Assembly: GCA_031284645.1 (NCBI GenBank)
Contig: JAITXS010000045.1
Span: 1 to 35,120, forward strand
Direction of reading: 5' to 3'
Length of the DNA: 35,120 bases
From: Spirochaetaceae bacterium
GTDB taxonomy: Bacteria; Spirochaetota; Spirochaetia; Treponematales; Breznakiellaceae
The notes under the pieces were generated by a model. That model worked only from the letters and a program-made list of their open reading frames with translations, had not been told where the DNA came from and ran no database searches. A program made the translations under genes and the position numbers. This document shows positions 7,479-15,482 of this stretch, one piece after another; within the stretch, counting starts at the first letter, position 1; each line of letters starts with the position of its first letter.

Positions 7479-8960
7479 ATGAAAATCCTGATGACTTCGA
7501 GTGAAGCAGTCCCCTTCGCAAAGACAGGCGGCTTAGCCGATGCGGTCTCGGCGCTTTCTATCGCACTTGCGAAACTCGGACACGAAGTAAAAATCGTGAT
7601 CCCGCGTTACTATCATATTGACAGAGAACCGTTTACAAAACTTGAAGGCGCGATGGGCGTTCCTATGGGCAGCGGTATTGAAGAATGGTGTGCTGTCTAT
7701 AAAACGGAAATGCCGGGATCTCCTGCAAAAAATCCTGTTGAGATTTTTTTTATTGACCACGAAATTTTTTTTGGCCGCGATGGTATATACGGAACACCGG
7801 TCGAGCCGGATTTTATTGACAATCCGCGCCGTTTTGCTTTTTTTTCACGATCGGTTTTTCAGCTTTGTTATAAAATCCACTGGTATCCCGAAGTTTTTCA
7901 TAGCCACGATTGGCCGACATCTCTTGTTCCGGTCTATCTCAAATATGCGCTCCGTTACGGCCCCTTTGAAAAAAGTGTTTCGATATTAACGATTCACAAC
8001 CTTGGATATCAAGGCATCTACCATAAAGATAATTTTAACTATACCGGTCTTGGCTGGAATGTATTCTACGAAGGCGGTTTTGAAGACTGGAATATGATGA
8101 ATATGCTCAAAGCCGGAATTTATTCCGCCGACAAGCTTAACACAGTTTCACAGAGCTATTGTGAGGAAACAAAGACCCAAGCTCAAGGCTTTAGACTGGA
8201 CGGCGCGCTTCTTTCCCGGAATATTGATTACCGCGGCATATTAAACGGCGTGGATACCACGATCTGGAACCCTCAAAAAGACAAGTATATCCCGAAAAAT
8301 TATTCCGCCGCTGATTTAAGCGGAAAAGCTGAAGCCAAAAGGGAGCTTCAGAAAGCGTTTGATCTGCCGAATAATCCTGATATACCGCTTATCGGTATGA
8401 TCACCCGTCTTGCCGGTCAAAAAGGTGTCGGAGAACTCTTCGGTCCGGCTTACGGATCCGCCTACTCAATCTGTCATGATATGAAACTTAATTTTGTTAT
8501 TCTTGGAACCGGAGAGAGCTGGTGTGAAAATGAACTGCGTAAGCTTTCTTCGGATCTTTCTAATTTTAAAGCGATAATCGGTTATAGTGAAAAACTCAGC
8601 CACCTTATTGAAGCAGGAAGTGATTTCTTCCTTATGCCTTCACGGTATGAACCCTGCGGACTTAATCAAATGTATTCGCTGCTCTACGGAACCCCGCCGA
8701 TAGTCCGGCGTACCGGCGGCCTTGCCGATACGGTGAAAAATTATAACGAAACGACCGGAGAAGGTACCGGCTTTATGTTTGACGATTTAACGCCGCAGGC
8801 TATTTATAACACCATAGGCTGGACAGTTTGGGCCTATTATAACCGCCCCAAGCAAATAAACGAGATGCGAAAACGGGGAATGAAAAGTGATTTCTCGTGG
8901 GATGCGTCGGCGAAAAAATATCTGGAGATGTATAAAGACGCGGGACTGCAGCTACGGTAA
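7479..8960 (+). CDS. glgA: Glycogen synthase (ADP-glucose dependent, GT5)
   Basis: Transfers glucose from ADP-glucose to the non-reducing end of alpha-1,4-glucan, using the glgC product. 493 residues, usual length. It has the GT-B fold: KTGGLADAVSAL (residues 15-26, the KXGG glucan/ADP-glucose motif), HSHDWPTSLVPVYLK, TIHNLGYQG, LNGVDTTIWNP at the domain junction, ITRLAGQKGVGEL, and the C-terminal EX7E region PSRYEPCGLNQMYSLLYGTPPIVRRTGGLADTV. The start has a strong GGAGGT site. With glgC it gives this organism a minimal glycogen synthesis pair; no branching enzyme gene is in the window. Confidence 0.95.
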   Translation: MKILMTSSEAVPFAKTGGLADAVSALSIALAKLGHEVKIVIPRYYHIDREPFTKLEGAMGVPMGSGIEEWCAVYKTEMPGSPAKNPVEIFFIDHEIFFGRDGIYGTPVEPDFIDNPRRFAFFSRSVFQLCYKIHWYPEVFHSHDWPTSLVPVYLKYALRYGPFEKSVSILTIHNLGYQGIYHKDNFNYTGLGWNVFYEGGFEDWNMMNMLKAGIYSADKLNTVSQSYCEETKTQAQGFRLDGALLSRNIDYRGILNGVDTTIWNPQKDKYIPKNYSAADLSGKAEAKRELQKAFDLPNNPDIPLIGMITRLAGQKGVGELFGPAYGSAYSICHDMKLNFVILGTGESWCENELRKLSSDLSNFKAIIGYSEKLSHLIEAGSDFFLMPSRYEPCGLNQMYSLLYGTPPIVRRTGGLADTVKNYNETTGEGTGFMFDDLTPQAIYNTIGWTVWAYYNRPKQINEMRKRGMKSDFSWDASAKKYLEMYKDAGLQLR

Positions 8961-8978
8961 AAGGCATGGAAAAAAGGA

Positions 8979-10370
8979 ATGAGTAAAACAGACTCTTTCT
9001 TGAAATTCTCCGCCATGACAGGACAAAGAGGCTGTCAAAAAATCAAGCGCGAAAATCTCCATGCCGGATTCCGTATTATTCCGGCTGGTATTTTCGCGTT
9101 TTTTTTAGCGCTTCCGGTTTCCTGTGCCTCAACGCCTTTTGCACTTGTTGATGAGGAAGTTTCTGCCGGAAGATACCAAAACGCAGAAGATATTTTAGAA
9201 GGAAAAAGAAGCTCTCTGTACGGCAGTGATCTCATTCTTTATTATCTTGACGGCGGTATGCTGAGCCATTACGCCGGTGATTACAAACAATCAATTACAT
9301 TATTAGCTAACGGTGATCACGCTATTGAGGATGCGTTTACCAAAAGCGTTACGGAAAATGCCGCGTCTTTTTTACTGAACGATAATACAAAAACATATAG
9401 CGGCGAAGATTATGAAAACCTGTATTTGAATGTGTTTAACGCCTTGAATTATTATCATGAAAATAATTTGGAAGACGCGATGGTCGAAATTAGAAGAATG
9501 GAAAACAAGCTGCGGGACTTGCAGACAAAATACGATGTTGTTGAACAGGAATTACAGGGAGAAAGCAGCAGCGCAGCGGACTACACGGGTGTAAAAATCA
9601 ATTTTTCAAACTCGGCCTTGGCTCGTTATCTTGGGATATTATTTTATCGGGCACGCAAACAATATGATGACGCACGGATCGATCTTAATTGGCTTAAAAG
9701 AGCTTTTCAACGCCAGAAAAATGTCTATCCCTTCCCCATTCCTTCCACGATAGATGAGGAACTGAAGATTCCCGAAGGAGAAGCCCGTCTTAATGTGTTG
9801 AGTTTCAGCGGTCTTTCCCCGGTAAAAGTCGAGAACGTTATCCGTATTCCTATTCCTCCGTCAAATTGGATAAAAATAGCCCTGCCTGAAATGCAAAAAC
9901 AGCCCTCTGCGGTAACAAGAATCGAAATTGTGTTTGATAGCGGGGAAAAATATAACGCTGAATTATTGGAAGACCTGCAAAATGTGGCTATCGAAACTTT
10001 TAAAATCCATCTTGGCGTGATAACAGCAAAATCCATAATTCGGGGAGCGGCAAAAGGAATAAGCGCCGCCGGTTTAAATGCCGCAGGGGAAGCCGGCAGA
10101 AACCAAAAAGATGGGCAAGGCGGATGGCTCACTCTTGCCGGTCTTGCCGTACAGGTCATGGCGGAATTAAGCGAAAGCGCCGATACGCGGCTTTCGAGAT
10201 ATTTTCCCGCTCAAGCGCATGTATTGGGACTCAGCTTAAAACCGGGAAAGTATACATTTTCGGTAAATTATTATAATAATTACGGAGGCTTGGTTGATTC
10301 GTTTGAACAGAAAGATATTGTTTTATCCGCATCATCATTAAATTTAATTGAAACATATTGTTTAAAATGA
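8979..10370 (+). CDS. COG3014-type lipoprotein with helical-repeat domain
   Basis: 463 residues. A long N-region precedes a hydrophobic stretch ending in LPVSC (Cys49), a lipobox, so the protein should be lipid-anchored; the true start may be later because the ATG at 8979 has GGA directly against it and no well-spaced ribosome site. The mature N-terminal half is TPR/SEL-like helical repeat: AGRYQNAEDIL, YYLDGGMLSHYAGDYKQSITLL, NLYLNVFNALNYYHENNLEDAMVEIRRMENKLRDL. The last is characteristic of COG3014. The second half (about 285-463) is beta-rich and unrecognised. It is 18 bp downstream of glgA on the same strand and is followed by hairpins and an intrinsic terminator. Probable envelope scaffold; no enzymatic motif. 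Confidence 0.75.
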   Translation: MSKTDSFLKFSAMTGQRGCQKIKRENLHAGFRIIPAGIFAFFLALPVSCASTPFALVDEEVSAGRYQNAEDILEGKRSSLYGSDLILYYLDGGMLSHYAGDYKQSITLLANGDHAIEDAFTKSVTENAASFLLNDNTKTYSGEDYENLYLNVFNALNYYHENNLEDAMVEIRRMENKLRDLQTKYDVVEQELQGESSSAADYTGVKINFSNSALARYLGILFYRARKQYDDARIDLNWLKRAFQRQKNVYPFPIPSTIDEELKIPEGEARLNVLSFSGLSPVKVENVIRIPIPPSNWIKIALPEMQKQPSAVTRIEIVFDSGEKYNAELLEDLQNVAIETFKIHLGVITAKSIIRGAAKGISAAGLNAAGEAGRNQKDGQGGWLTLAGLAVQVMAELSESADTRLSRYFPAQAHVLGLSLKPGKYTFSVNYYNNYGGLVDSFEQKDIVLSASSLNLIETYCLK

Positions 10371-10398
10371 AAATTATTGTATGATAAGTAGTCTTGGT

Positions 10399-10423
10399 CG
10401 GCAGTTTTGCAAGAAAATTGCCG
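10399..10423 (+). terminator. Hairpin upstream of the era-proximal terminator
   Basis: CGGCAGTTTT / AAAATTGCCG with one G-U pair around a five-base loop, 28 bp after the lipoprotein stop. No U-tract of its own. It lies in tandem with the terminator at 10438. Confidence 0.4.
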
Positions 10424-10437
10424 GGTCTATACACTTT

Positions 10438-10462
10438 TTGCCGTAAAATTACGGCAATTTTT
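10438..10462 (+). terminator. Intrinsic terminator after the COG3014 gene
   Basis: Perfect 9-bp stem TTGCCGTAA / TTACGGCAA followed directly by TTTTT. It sits between the COG3014 gene and era, and would separate the glycogen-lipoprotein transcript from era or act as a leader attenuator for era. Confidence 0.7.
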
Positions 10463-10490
10463 AAAAACGCCGTATTAATAGGAAACTTTA

Positions 10491-11399
10491 TTGAAAAAAT
10501 CCGCATTTGTTGCCATAGTGGGCCGCCCGTCAACGGGTAAATCAACGCTCTTAAATGCTCTCTGTAACGCGAAGGTCGCTATTGTAAGTCCTGTTCCGCA
10601 AACAACGCGGAACAGTATTCGGGGTATAGTGAACAGGGAACAGGGACAGCTTGTTTTTGTTGATACACCCGGTATCCATATTTCTGAAAAGAAAATAAAC
10701 TGCCGCCTTAAAGCGGCGGCGCGGCGAACTATCGGGGAAAGCGATTTAATCCTCTATCTTCTTGACGCAAGCCGTTCCCCGGGTGATGAAGAATCCGCTG
10801 TGGTCGAAATTTTAAATACCCTTCCTCAAGATATGCTTACGGAAAAAACAATAGCCGTTATTAATAAAACAGACCTTGGGAAAGCGGACAGTGCGGCGAT
10901 AAAAAATTTTTTATCTGAAAAAATCCCTCTGATATCGGACAAAAATATTTTTACTGTTTCGGCGCTTAAAAAAGAAGGACTCGAGGAAGTTTTACGCTGC
11001 CTGTATACTTTGGCACCTGAAGGACATCCTTATTACGATGAAGAATGTTATACTGATCAGGATGTCCGCTTCCGTATTTCCGAAATTATCCGTGAAAAAG
11101 CCATGAACTTTTTACGTGAAGAAATACCCCATTGTATCTATGTGGATATCAGGGATATTTATTTAGAAAAGAATAATGGAGGCAACGAAGTTTTAAACGC
11201 TTTTGTACTTATTCTTACAGAACGAGATTCCCAAAAAGGAATTATTATAGGTAAGGGGGGCGCAATGCTAAAAAAAATCAGAATTGCCGCCTTGCATGAT
11301 TTAGAAACAATATTTGACTGGAAAATAAAATTAGATATTCGGGTAAAAACAGAACGGGATTGGAGGCATAACGATAAAATTCTCAAAAAATTTGTGTAA
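10491..11399 (+). CDS. era: GTPase Era
   Basis: Essential ribosome-assembly GTPase that binds the 3' end of 16S rRNA. 302 residues. The G1 motif is GRPSTGKST (11-19), a variant of the usual GRPNVGKS; G3 is DTPG, G4 NKTD. The C-terminal KH domain follows REEIPHCIYVDI, with ERDSQKGIIIGKGGAMLKKI as the RNA-binding GxxG loop. Translation starts at TTG, with AGGAAA at the right spacing; no ATG or GTG lies upstream in frame before the terminator. The next gene begins 12 bp after the stop, so the two are probably co-transcribed. The unusual P-loop (ST for NV) keeps the GKS core and should bind GTP. Confidence 0.93.
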   Translation: MKKSAFVAIVGRPSTGKSTLLNALCNAKVAIVSPVPQTTRNSIRGIVNREQGQLVFVDTPGIHISEKKINCRLKAAARRTIGESDLILYLLDASRSPGDEESAVVEILNTLPQDMLTEKTIAVINKTDLGKADSAAIKNFLSEKIPLISDKNIFTVSALKKEGLEEVLRCLYTLAPEGHPYYDEECYTDQDVRFRISEIIREKAMNFLREEIPHCIYVDIRDIYLEKNNGGNEVLNAFVLILTERDSQKGIIIGKGGAMLKKIRIAALHDLETIFDWKIKLDIRVKTERDWRHNDKILKKFV

Positions 11400-11411
11400 G
11401 CGGCATTACTT

Positions 11412-12353
11412 ATGGATATAAAAAAAATCGCGGAAAATTATATTCCCCTTATTTCATTTATTGTGTTTCTCAGTATTCTCAGCTACCTCTTTTTTTTACG
11501 TCCCCCGATTATCCTTGTTAGTGATGTGTATGTTCACGAGATTTACGGAGAACACGAGGAACGGATGCGGAATTTTGCAAGCTCGTTTAGCGTTTTTCGT
11601 CAAATTAAAGTGATTCGTGTTCCGGAAGATGTGGACAGCTATAGCATGGCGGAAATAATTCAGAGGAATAACGCTTCGCCTTTTTGTGTTTTTTTCCCGT
11701 TCCGTTATCAAGAGATTGCAGAAATTTATCGCGATGAAATCACGCAAAATGGTAATAAGACGACAAAGATATTTGTTATGGCAAATAAAGAGAAGGTTCC
11801 GTCACATGCGGAGCGTATTATCTATACGGTATCCGATGCGGAACGGGATTACTATAGAGCAGGGTACTGCGCGGCGATCTTGTCGAGAGATGAGGGGGCC
11901 TTAAACAATGCACAGCGCAACAGTGAGCGGTACATTGCTTTTATCTATGATCGGGATATAAACGACAGGGGGAAATCGGCTTTTGAAGACGGACTTCTTG
12001 CCGGCGGATTTTCGGGAAAATCACGCTTTAGTTTTAACCAGGAGAGTCTTAGGCCAAATGATTTAGCCTGCGTGGTGGTAGACGGGCCTGCCGATCTCTT
12101 TTTTCAATCTCCTACAGATGTACCGGTTATACTCTTTACATGGCTTGAAAACGAGGATTATTTCCCGAACAATATAAAAATAAGGATTGACGATTCGCCT
12201 TATACGCTTATCTGTCGGACGCTTAAATTGCCGAAAAAAAGCCTGATAGACGGGGCGGTTTTAAAAATCCCTGCTGATTTTCATATCCTTAAAAAAACTC
12301 TTGATAATAAAAAACTAATCAATGAATTGTCGGCAAGAAGGGTAATTGGGTAA
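11412..12353 (+). CDS. Membrane-anchored periplasmic-binding-like protein, treponemal hypothetical
   Basis: 313 residues. One N-terminal transmembrane segment (about 13-30, LISFIVFLSILSYLFFL) suggests a membrane-anchored periplasmic domain. The rest alternates beta and helix: IILVSDVYVHEIYG, CVFFPFRYQEIAEIY, RYIAFIYDRDINDRGKSAFEDGLLAGG, ACVVVDGPADLFF, VPVILFTWLENE. This is reminiscent of type-1 periplasmic binding (BMP/PnrA-like) folds, including the Rossmann-type order; no ligand can be assigned. It follows era by 12 bp. The last codons (RVIG-stop) are encoded by the start of heptamer array 2, so the original C-terminus may have been replaced. Confidence 0.65.
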   Translation: MDIKKIAENYIPLISFIVFLSILSYLFFLRPPIILVSDVYVHEIYGEHEERMRNFASSFSVFRQIKVIRVPEDVDSYSMAEIIQRNNASPFCVFFPFRYQEIAEIYRDEITQNGNKTTKIFVMANKEKVPSHAERIIYTVSDAERDYYRAGYCAAILSRDEGALNNAQRNSERYIAFIYDRDINDRGKSAFEDGLLAGGFSGKSRFSFNQESLRPNDLACVVVDGPADLFFQSPTDVPVILFTWLENEDYFPNNIKIRIDDSPYTLICRTLKLPKKSLIDGAVLKIPADFHILKKTLDNKKLINELSARRVIG

Positions 12354-12552
12354 AGGGTTTAGGGTCTAAATAGGGTAAAGGGTTTGGTAATACCAGAAAG
12401 CCCCTACCCTAACTTAGGGTTTTGGGGAAAGGGTAGAGGGTCTGGGTTTTATCAGAAATACTCTACCCTATACCCCGAACCCTATAACCCTTGCTTCGGG
12501 AGGATGGGTGGAGTTCCGATCCCTCGAATACTCTGCACCCTTTCCCCCTTTT
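12338..12552. repeat. Heptamer array 2a
   Basis: G-arm GGGTAAAGGGTTTAGGG..., linker TTTGGTAATACCAGAAAG, C-arm, then a second G-arm / TTTTATCAGAAA / C-arm and a CCCTTGCTTCGGG linker. The first four G-runs (12340-12364) fit an intramolecular G-quadruplex pattern with loops of 3-5 bases. Its first bases are the 3' codons and stop of the preceding gene. Confidence 0.85.
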
Positions 12553-12655
12553 TTACGTGCAATTTTGTAAAATACACTTTTTTGCAGACCCATTAAAGCA
12601 AAAACCACGCGGTGCACTATAAATAAAGCATCATGGCTATAAACAAAAAATATAT
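12553..12655. other. AT-rich non-coding gap between arrays 2a and 2b
   Basis: About 100 bp of A/T-rich sequence (TTTTTTACGTGC ... AAAAAATATATAATA) without heptamers and without a coding frame that looks real. Nothing else seen. Confidence 0.5.
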
Positions 12656-13095
12656 AATAGGGTTTTGGGTAAAGGGTAATAGGGTTTTGATTTTACCAGA
12701 AATCCTGTACCATACCCAACTTTTCTAAACCTTTGCTGCGGGATGAGGGGTAGAGTTCTGATTTCTCCAATACCCTATTAAGAAGGGTAATTGGGGCAAG
12801 GGTTATAGGGTCTAGCAATATCAGATATATTCCACGCAACCCGAAACCCGAAGCAGGGCGATAGGGGCAAGGGGGCAGATCAGCAGTTATCTTTTATTAC
12901 TATACCCTCTACCCCGAACCCTACTACCCTTATTTAGGGTAATTGGGTTATAGGGTAAAGGGTTTTGGTTTTATCAGGAAGTTACTACCCGCATCCTAAC
13001 TCCCCTAACCCTTTGCTTCGGGTATTAGGTAAAGATGTCTGATCATTTCAATACCCCAAACCCTAGACCCTACTACCCTTCTTTAGGGTTTGGGG
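12656..13095. repeat. Heptamer array 2b
   Basis: Several G-arm / TTACCAGAAA-like linker / C-arm / TTTGCTTCGGG linker units in succession. It contains a 67-bp segment (12979-13045) repeated exactly at 13561-13627 and present inverted, with a few changes, in array 3. Its right edge runs into the truncated nuclease-like reading frame. Confidence 0.85.
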
Positions 13096-13449
13096 AGCAC
13101 GGAACGCCTTGAAAAAGCGCTTGGAAAAGCCGTAAACTGGTGTATAGACCATGATATTTTAAAAGATTTTCTGGAAGAAAACTCTACGGAGGTTAACAAT
13201 ATGCTATTTACCGAATGGAATTGGGACGATGCTCTGGAAGTTGCCCGCGAGGAGGGCATTGAGCAAGGTCGTGGAGAAGGTTTGGAAGAAGGCCGTGGAG
13301 AGGGCAGAGAAGAAGGTATTGAAGTGGGTATTGACAGAGGCAGAGAAGAAGGCATTGATAGCTTGTGTGAACTGCTTGAACAGGGATACACTCCCAAAGA
13401 AGCTAGGGAAATGCTGAAAAATAAAAGTAGGGTTTTGGGTAAAGGGTAG
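13090..13449 (+). pseudogene. 3' remnant of an Rpn/PD-(D/E)XK-family transposase-nuclease gene
   Basis: The 119-residue frame starts only at a TTG inside array 2b, with no ribosome site. Its sequence (ALGKAVNWCIDHDILKDFLEEN, EVNNMLFTEWNWDDALEVAREEG, then EEG/GRGEG repeats) is what I recognise as the C-terminal segment of Rpn-type 'recombination-promoting nuclease / PD-(D/E)XK transposase' proteins. Those have an N-terminal nuclease domain of about 200 residues, absent here. The charged EEGxEEGR repeats at about 52-90 are typical. The end (RVLGKG-stop) is encoded by array 2c. Both ends are therefore heptamer sequence, and the gene looks invaded on both sides. It is presumably not functional as a nuclease. 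Confidence 0.65.
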
Positions 13450-13666
13450 AGGGTTTAGACTTTATCAGTAAGCCTGCACCATTCCCAACTCTTCTAAACC
13501 TTTACTTTCGGGTATGGGGTCTAAATAGGGTCATGGGTATAGGGTTTAGATTTTACCAGAAAGTTACTACCCGCATCCTAACTCCCCTAACCCTTTGCTT
13601 CGGGTATTAGGTAAAGATGTCTGATCACTCCAAAACCCAATACCCAGAACCCTATGACCCTTCACT
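13427..13666. repeat. Heptamer array 2c
   Basis: Begins with AGTAGGGTTTTGGGTAAAGG, which supplies the stop of the nuclease remnant. It has two G-arm/linker/C-arm units with TTTATCAG and TTTTACCAGAAAG linkers and TTTGCTTCGGG linkers. It includes the second exact copy of the 67-bp segment (13561-13627) and ends against palindromic repeat copy B. Confidence 0.85.
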
Positions 13667-13751
13667 GTGGGGGTAGCGGAGAAGACCGGAGGCAAGCGTG
13701 AGCGAAGCCGAGGACTTCGGAGCGAGGGGGAGCCGCGAAAAAAATTCCCCA
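13667..13751 (+). repeat. Palindromic repeat copy B
   Basis: Starts GTGGGGGTAGCGGAGAAGAC, has a core that can pair (GGC...GCC and CCGA...TCGG), then TTCGGAGCGAGGGGGAGCC and GCGAA, ending TTCCCCA. Same outer blocks as copies A and C. It lies 41 bp beyond the map stop codon, directly joined to array 2c. Confidence 0.85.
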
Positions 13752-13792
13752 TTGATCCGTTTCCACTTTCACGGTGGTCTGTGCACTCCCCC

Positions 13793-14551
13793 TCAAATTT
13801 CCGTTAAAATTTCCGTATGGTCATCAAAGATAGCAATCGTATGCTCCCAGTGCGCGGAAATTTTTCTGTCTGCGGTAACGACTGTCCACTCATCGTCAAG
13901 TATTTCAACATCACCGGAACCCAGATTGATCATGGGCTCAATGGCAAGCACCATACCGCCGCGCATACGGGGATTGGGCCCCTCCCGCGGACAGTTTGAT
14001 ACCGAAGGATCTTCGTGTACATAAAAGCCGACGCCGTGCCCGCAGAATTGACTTACCACGCCGTAATGAAAAGCTTTTGCGTGCGATTCAACGGCGCTGC
14101 CTATCTTGTGCAGTCTATCTCCGGCTTTTGCCGCGGCAATCCCTTTATACAAACATTCGCGGGTTACTTTGTTTAATTGGGATGCTTCCTCGCTGACCCG
14201 GCCTATTTCGTATGTTTCGGATTTATCACTGAAAAAGCCGTCAAGGACGATGCCGCTGTCAATGCCGACAAGGTCTCCGTCTCGGAGTTTTCTTTTTGAC
14301 GGTATGCCGTGAATAACCTCTTCGTTTATTGAAATACAAAGTGCGCCGGGGAAAGGGTTATGCTTCGGGCCATAGCCTAAAAACGCAGGTGCCCCGCCCG
14401 CTTTCTTTATCCAATCACAGGCCCACCTGTCAAGCTCAATCGTCTCAAGGCCGCTTTGCAGGAGAGGCCCCATCTCCTTGTACAGTGCCGCCAGAAGTTT
14501 GCATGACTTTCTTATGCCGTCAATTTGTCTTGTATTCTTGTAATATATCAT
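13793..14551 (-). CDS. map: Methionine aminopeptidase, type I
   Basis: Removes the initiator methionine from nascent proteins. The ATG at 14551 is preferred (252 residues, GGAG upstream, one base after the previous stop); a TTG six codons earlier would overlap the upstream gene. All metal ligands are present: Asp98 (IDSG), Asp109 (FSDKS), His172 (GHGVG), Glu205 (IEPM) and Glu236 (WEHT), plus the substrate His81 (EEVIHGIP). The DGFFSDKSETYEIG segment departs from the common DGYHGDSARTF. It is the last gene of the minus-strand ATP-grasp run, which may only reflect read-through, or may add another amino-terminal peptidase to a peptide pathway (inference). Confidence 0.93.
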   Translation of the reverse strand: MIYYKNTRQIDGIRKSCKLLAALYKEMGPLLQSGLETIELDRWACDWIKKAGGAPAFLGYGPKHNPFPGALCISINEEVIHGIPSKRKLRDGDLVGIDSGIVLDGFFSDKSETYEIGRVSEEASQLNKVTRECLYKGIAAAKAGDRLHKIGSAVESHAKAFHYGVVSQFCGHGVGFYVHEDPSVSNCPREGPNPRMRGGMVLAIEPMINLGSGDVEILDDEWTVVTADRKISAHWEHTIAIFDDHTEILTEI

Positions 14552-14552
14552 G

Positions 14553-15482
14553 TTATGTATACTCCGCAATTTTATAGACTGTTGTATCCGCGCTGATAAG
14601 CGGACTTTGATATGAAAAAAATATCTCCCCCGATACCGGTGAATATATCTTGTTTACCACACTACCGTCATACGGGTCAAGGATCTTCGCGATAAGATCC
14701 CCCTTTCGCACAAAATCGCTTGCCTTGTTGATCTTGTAAAGAAAACCGGCAGCCCCGCTTGTGATCGTCGTTAATTCTTTTTCTTGAATCAGACAGCTGT
14801 CATAGCCGTTGTGCAGTTTATAATGAATAAAATTATTCTTGCTTAGAAAGCGCAGAATGGAATTCCATGTGAGTTTTGCCGATTCTTTGTTGACCGAAGC
14901 AGTTTCTCCGGAATAGATTGAAAAAGCTTTTGTACCGAAAATCTGCCAATTATAATGTAACAGGGTCGTATCAAACGAGGAAGGCGTGCGCAAGAGTATA
15001 TACGGCAGAGCAAAAGTCCGTGCGCTCTCCACATCCTCGTAGCCGGTAGTCAGTATCCGCACATGCGGAATAAAGTCCCCGTGTAAATAAAACGAGGCAA
15101 GCTGTATCCCGTATTTATAATCGCGTACAAGATTAAAAAGCGCCGCCGCGATACGCTGGGTTGTTTCTCCCTTATCGTATCCGGGGAACATCCGGTTAAT
15201 ATCAGTATTGTCCATAGCCCAAAATCGTTTACCGATATTAATCGAGTAGTGATTGACGCAGGGAATCACCAGAATTTCATGACCGCTCTCTATAAGGCCC
15301 GCCTCTTCAATTTGAATTAAATTTTTTACGATTTGAGAGCAGATAAATTGTTGTTGAAATTCATCGCCTCGTATCGCGCCGACAATCGCGACAGAAGGCT
15401 CTCCGCTTCCAAAACGGAAGCCCTGAATTTTAAAACTGCTTCTATACGGCGATAAGAGCTCAAAGAGCGTTTCTTTTTTCAC
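14553..15482 (-). CDS. AstE/AspA-like M14 protein with degenerate zinc site
   Basis: 309 residues, same architecture as its upstream neighbour: an M14/aspartoacylase-like core and a C-terminal beta domain (GDLIAKILDPYDGSVVNKIYSPVSGEIFF). The zinc motif that should read GxHGDE is GAIRGDE (Arg38 for His), the DIHS motif is missing (QLASFYLHG), and the VEMG glutamate position reads IYSG. DNTDINRMFPG (91-101) is kept. It is thus probably not a zinc hydrolase, perhaps a binding or regulatory partner of the intact paralogue. The GTG start overlaps the upstream stop as GTGA, implying coupled translation and a fixed ratio. Direct neighbour of map. Confidence 0.8.
   Translation of the reverse strand: MKKETLFELLSPYRSSFKIQGFRFGSGEPSVAIVGAIRGDEFQQQFICSQIVKNLIQIEEAGLIESGHEILVIPCVNHYSINIGKRFWAMDNTDINRMFPGYDKGETTQRIAAALFNLVRDYKYGIQLASFYLHGDFIPHVRILTTGYEDVESARTFALPYILLRTPSSFDTTLLHYNWQIFGTKAFSIYSGETASVNKESAKLTWNSILRFLSKNNFIHYKLHNGYDSCLIQEKELTTITSGAAGFLYKINKASDFVRKGDLIAKILDPYDGSVVNKIYSPVSGEIFFSYQSPLISADTTVYKIAEYT

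Noticed and set aside
12384..12596. 70-codon plus-strand frame in array 2a
   Set aside because: It is a translation of the heptamer array itself and contains only repeat-derived Pro/Tyr/Gly sequence.
12338..13666. CRISPR array
   Set aside because: The repeats are degenerate 7-mers in both orientations without regularly sized unique spacers, and there are no cas genes.
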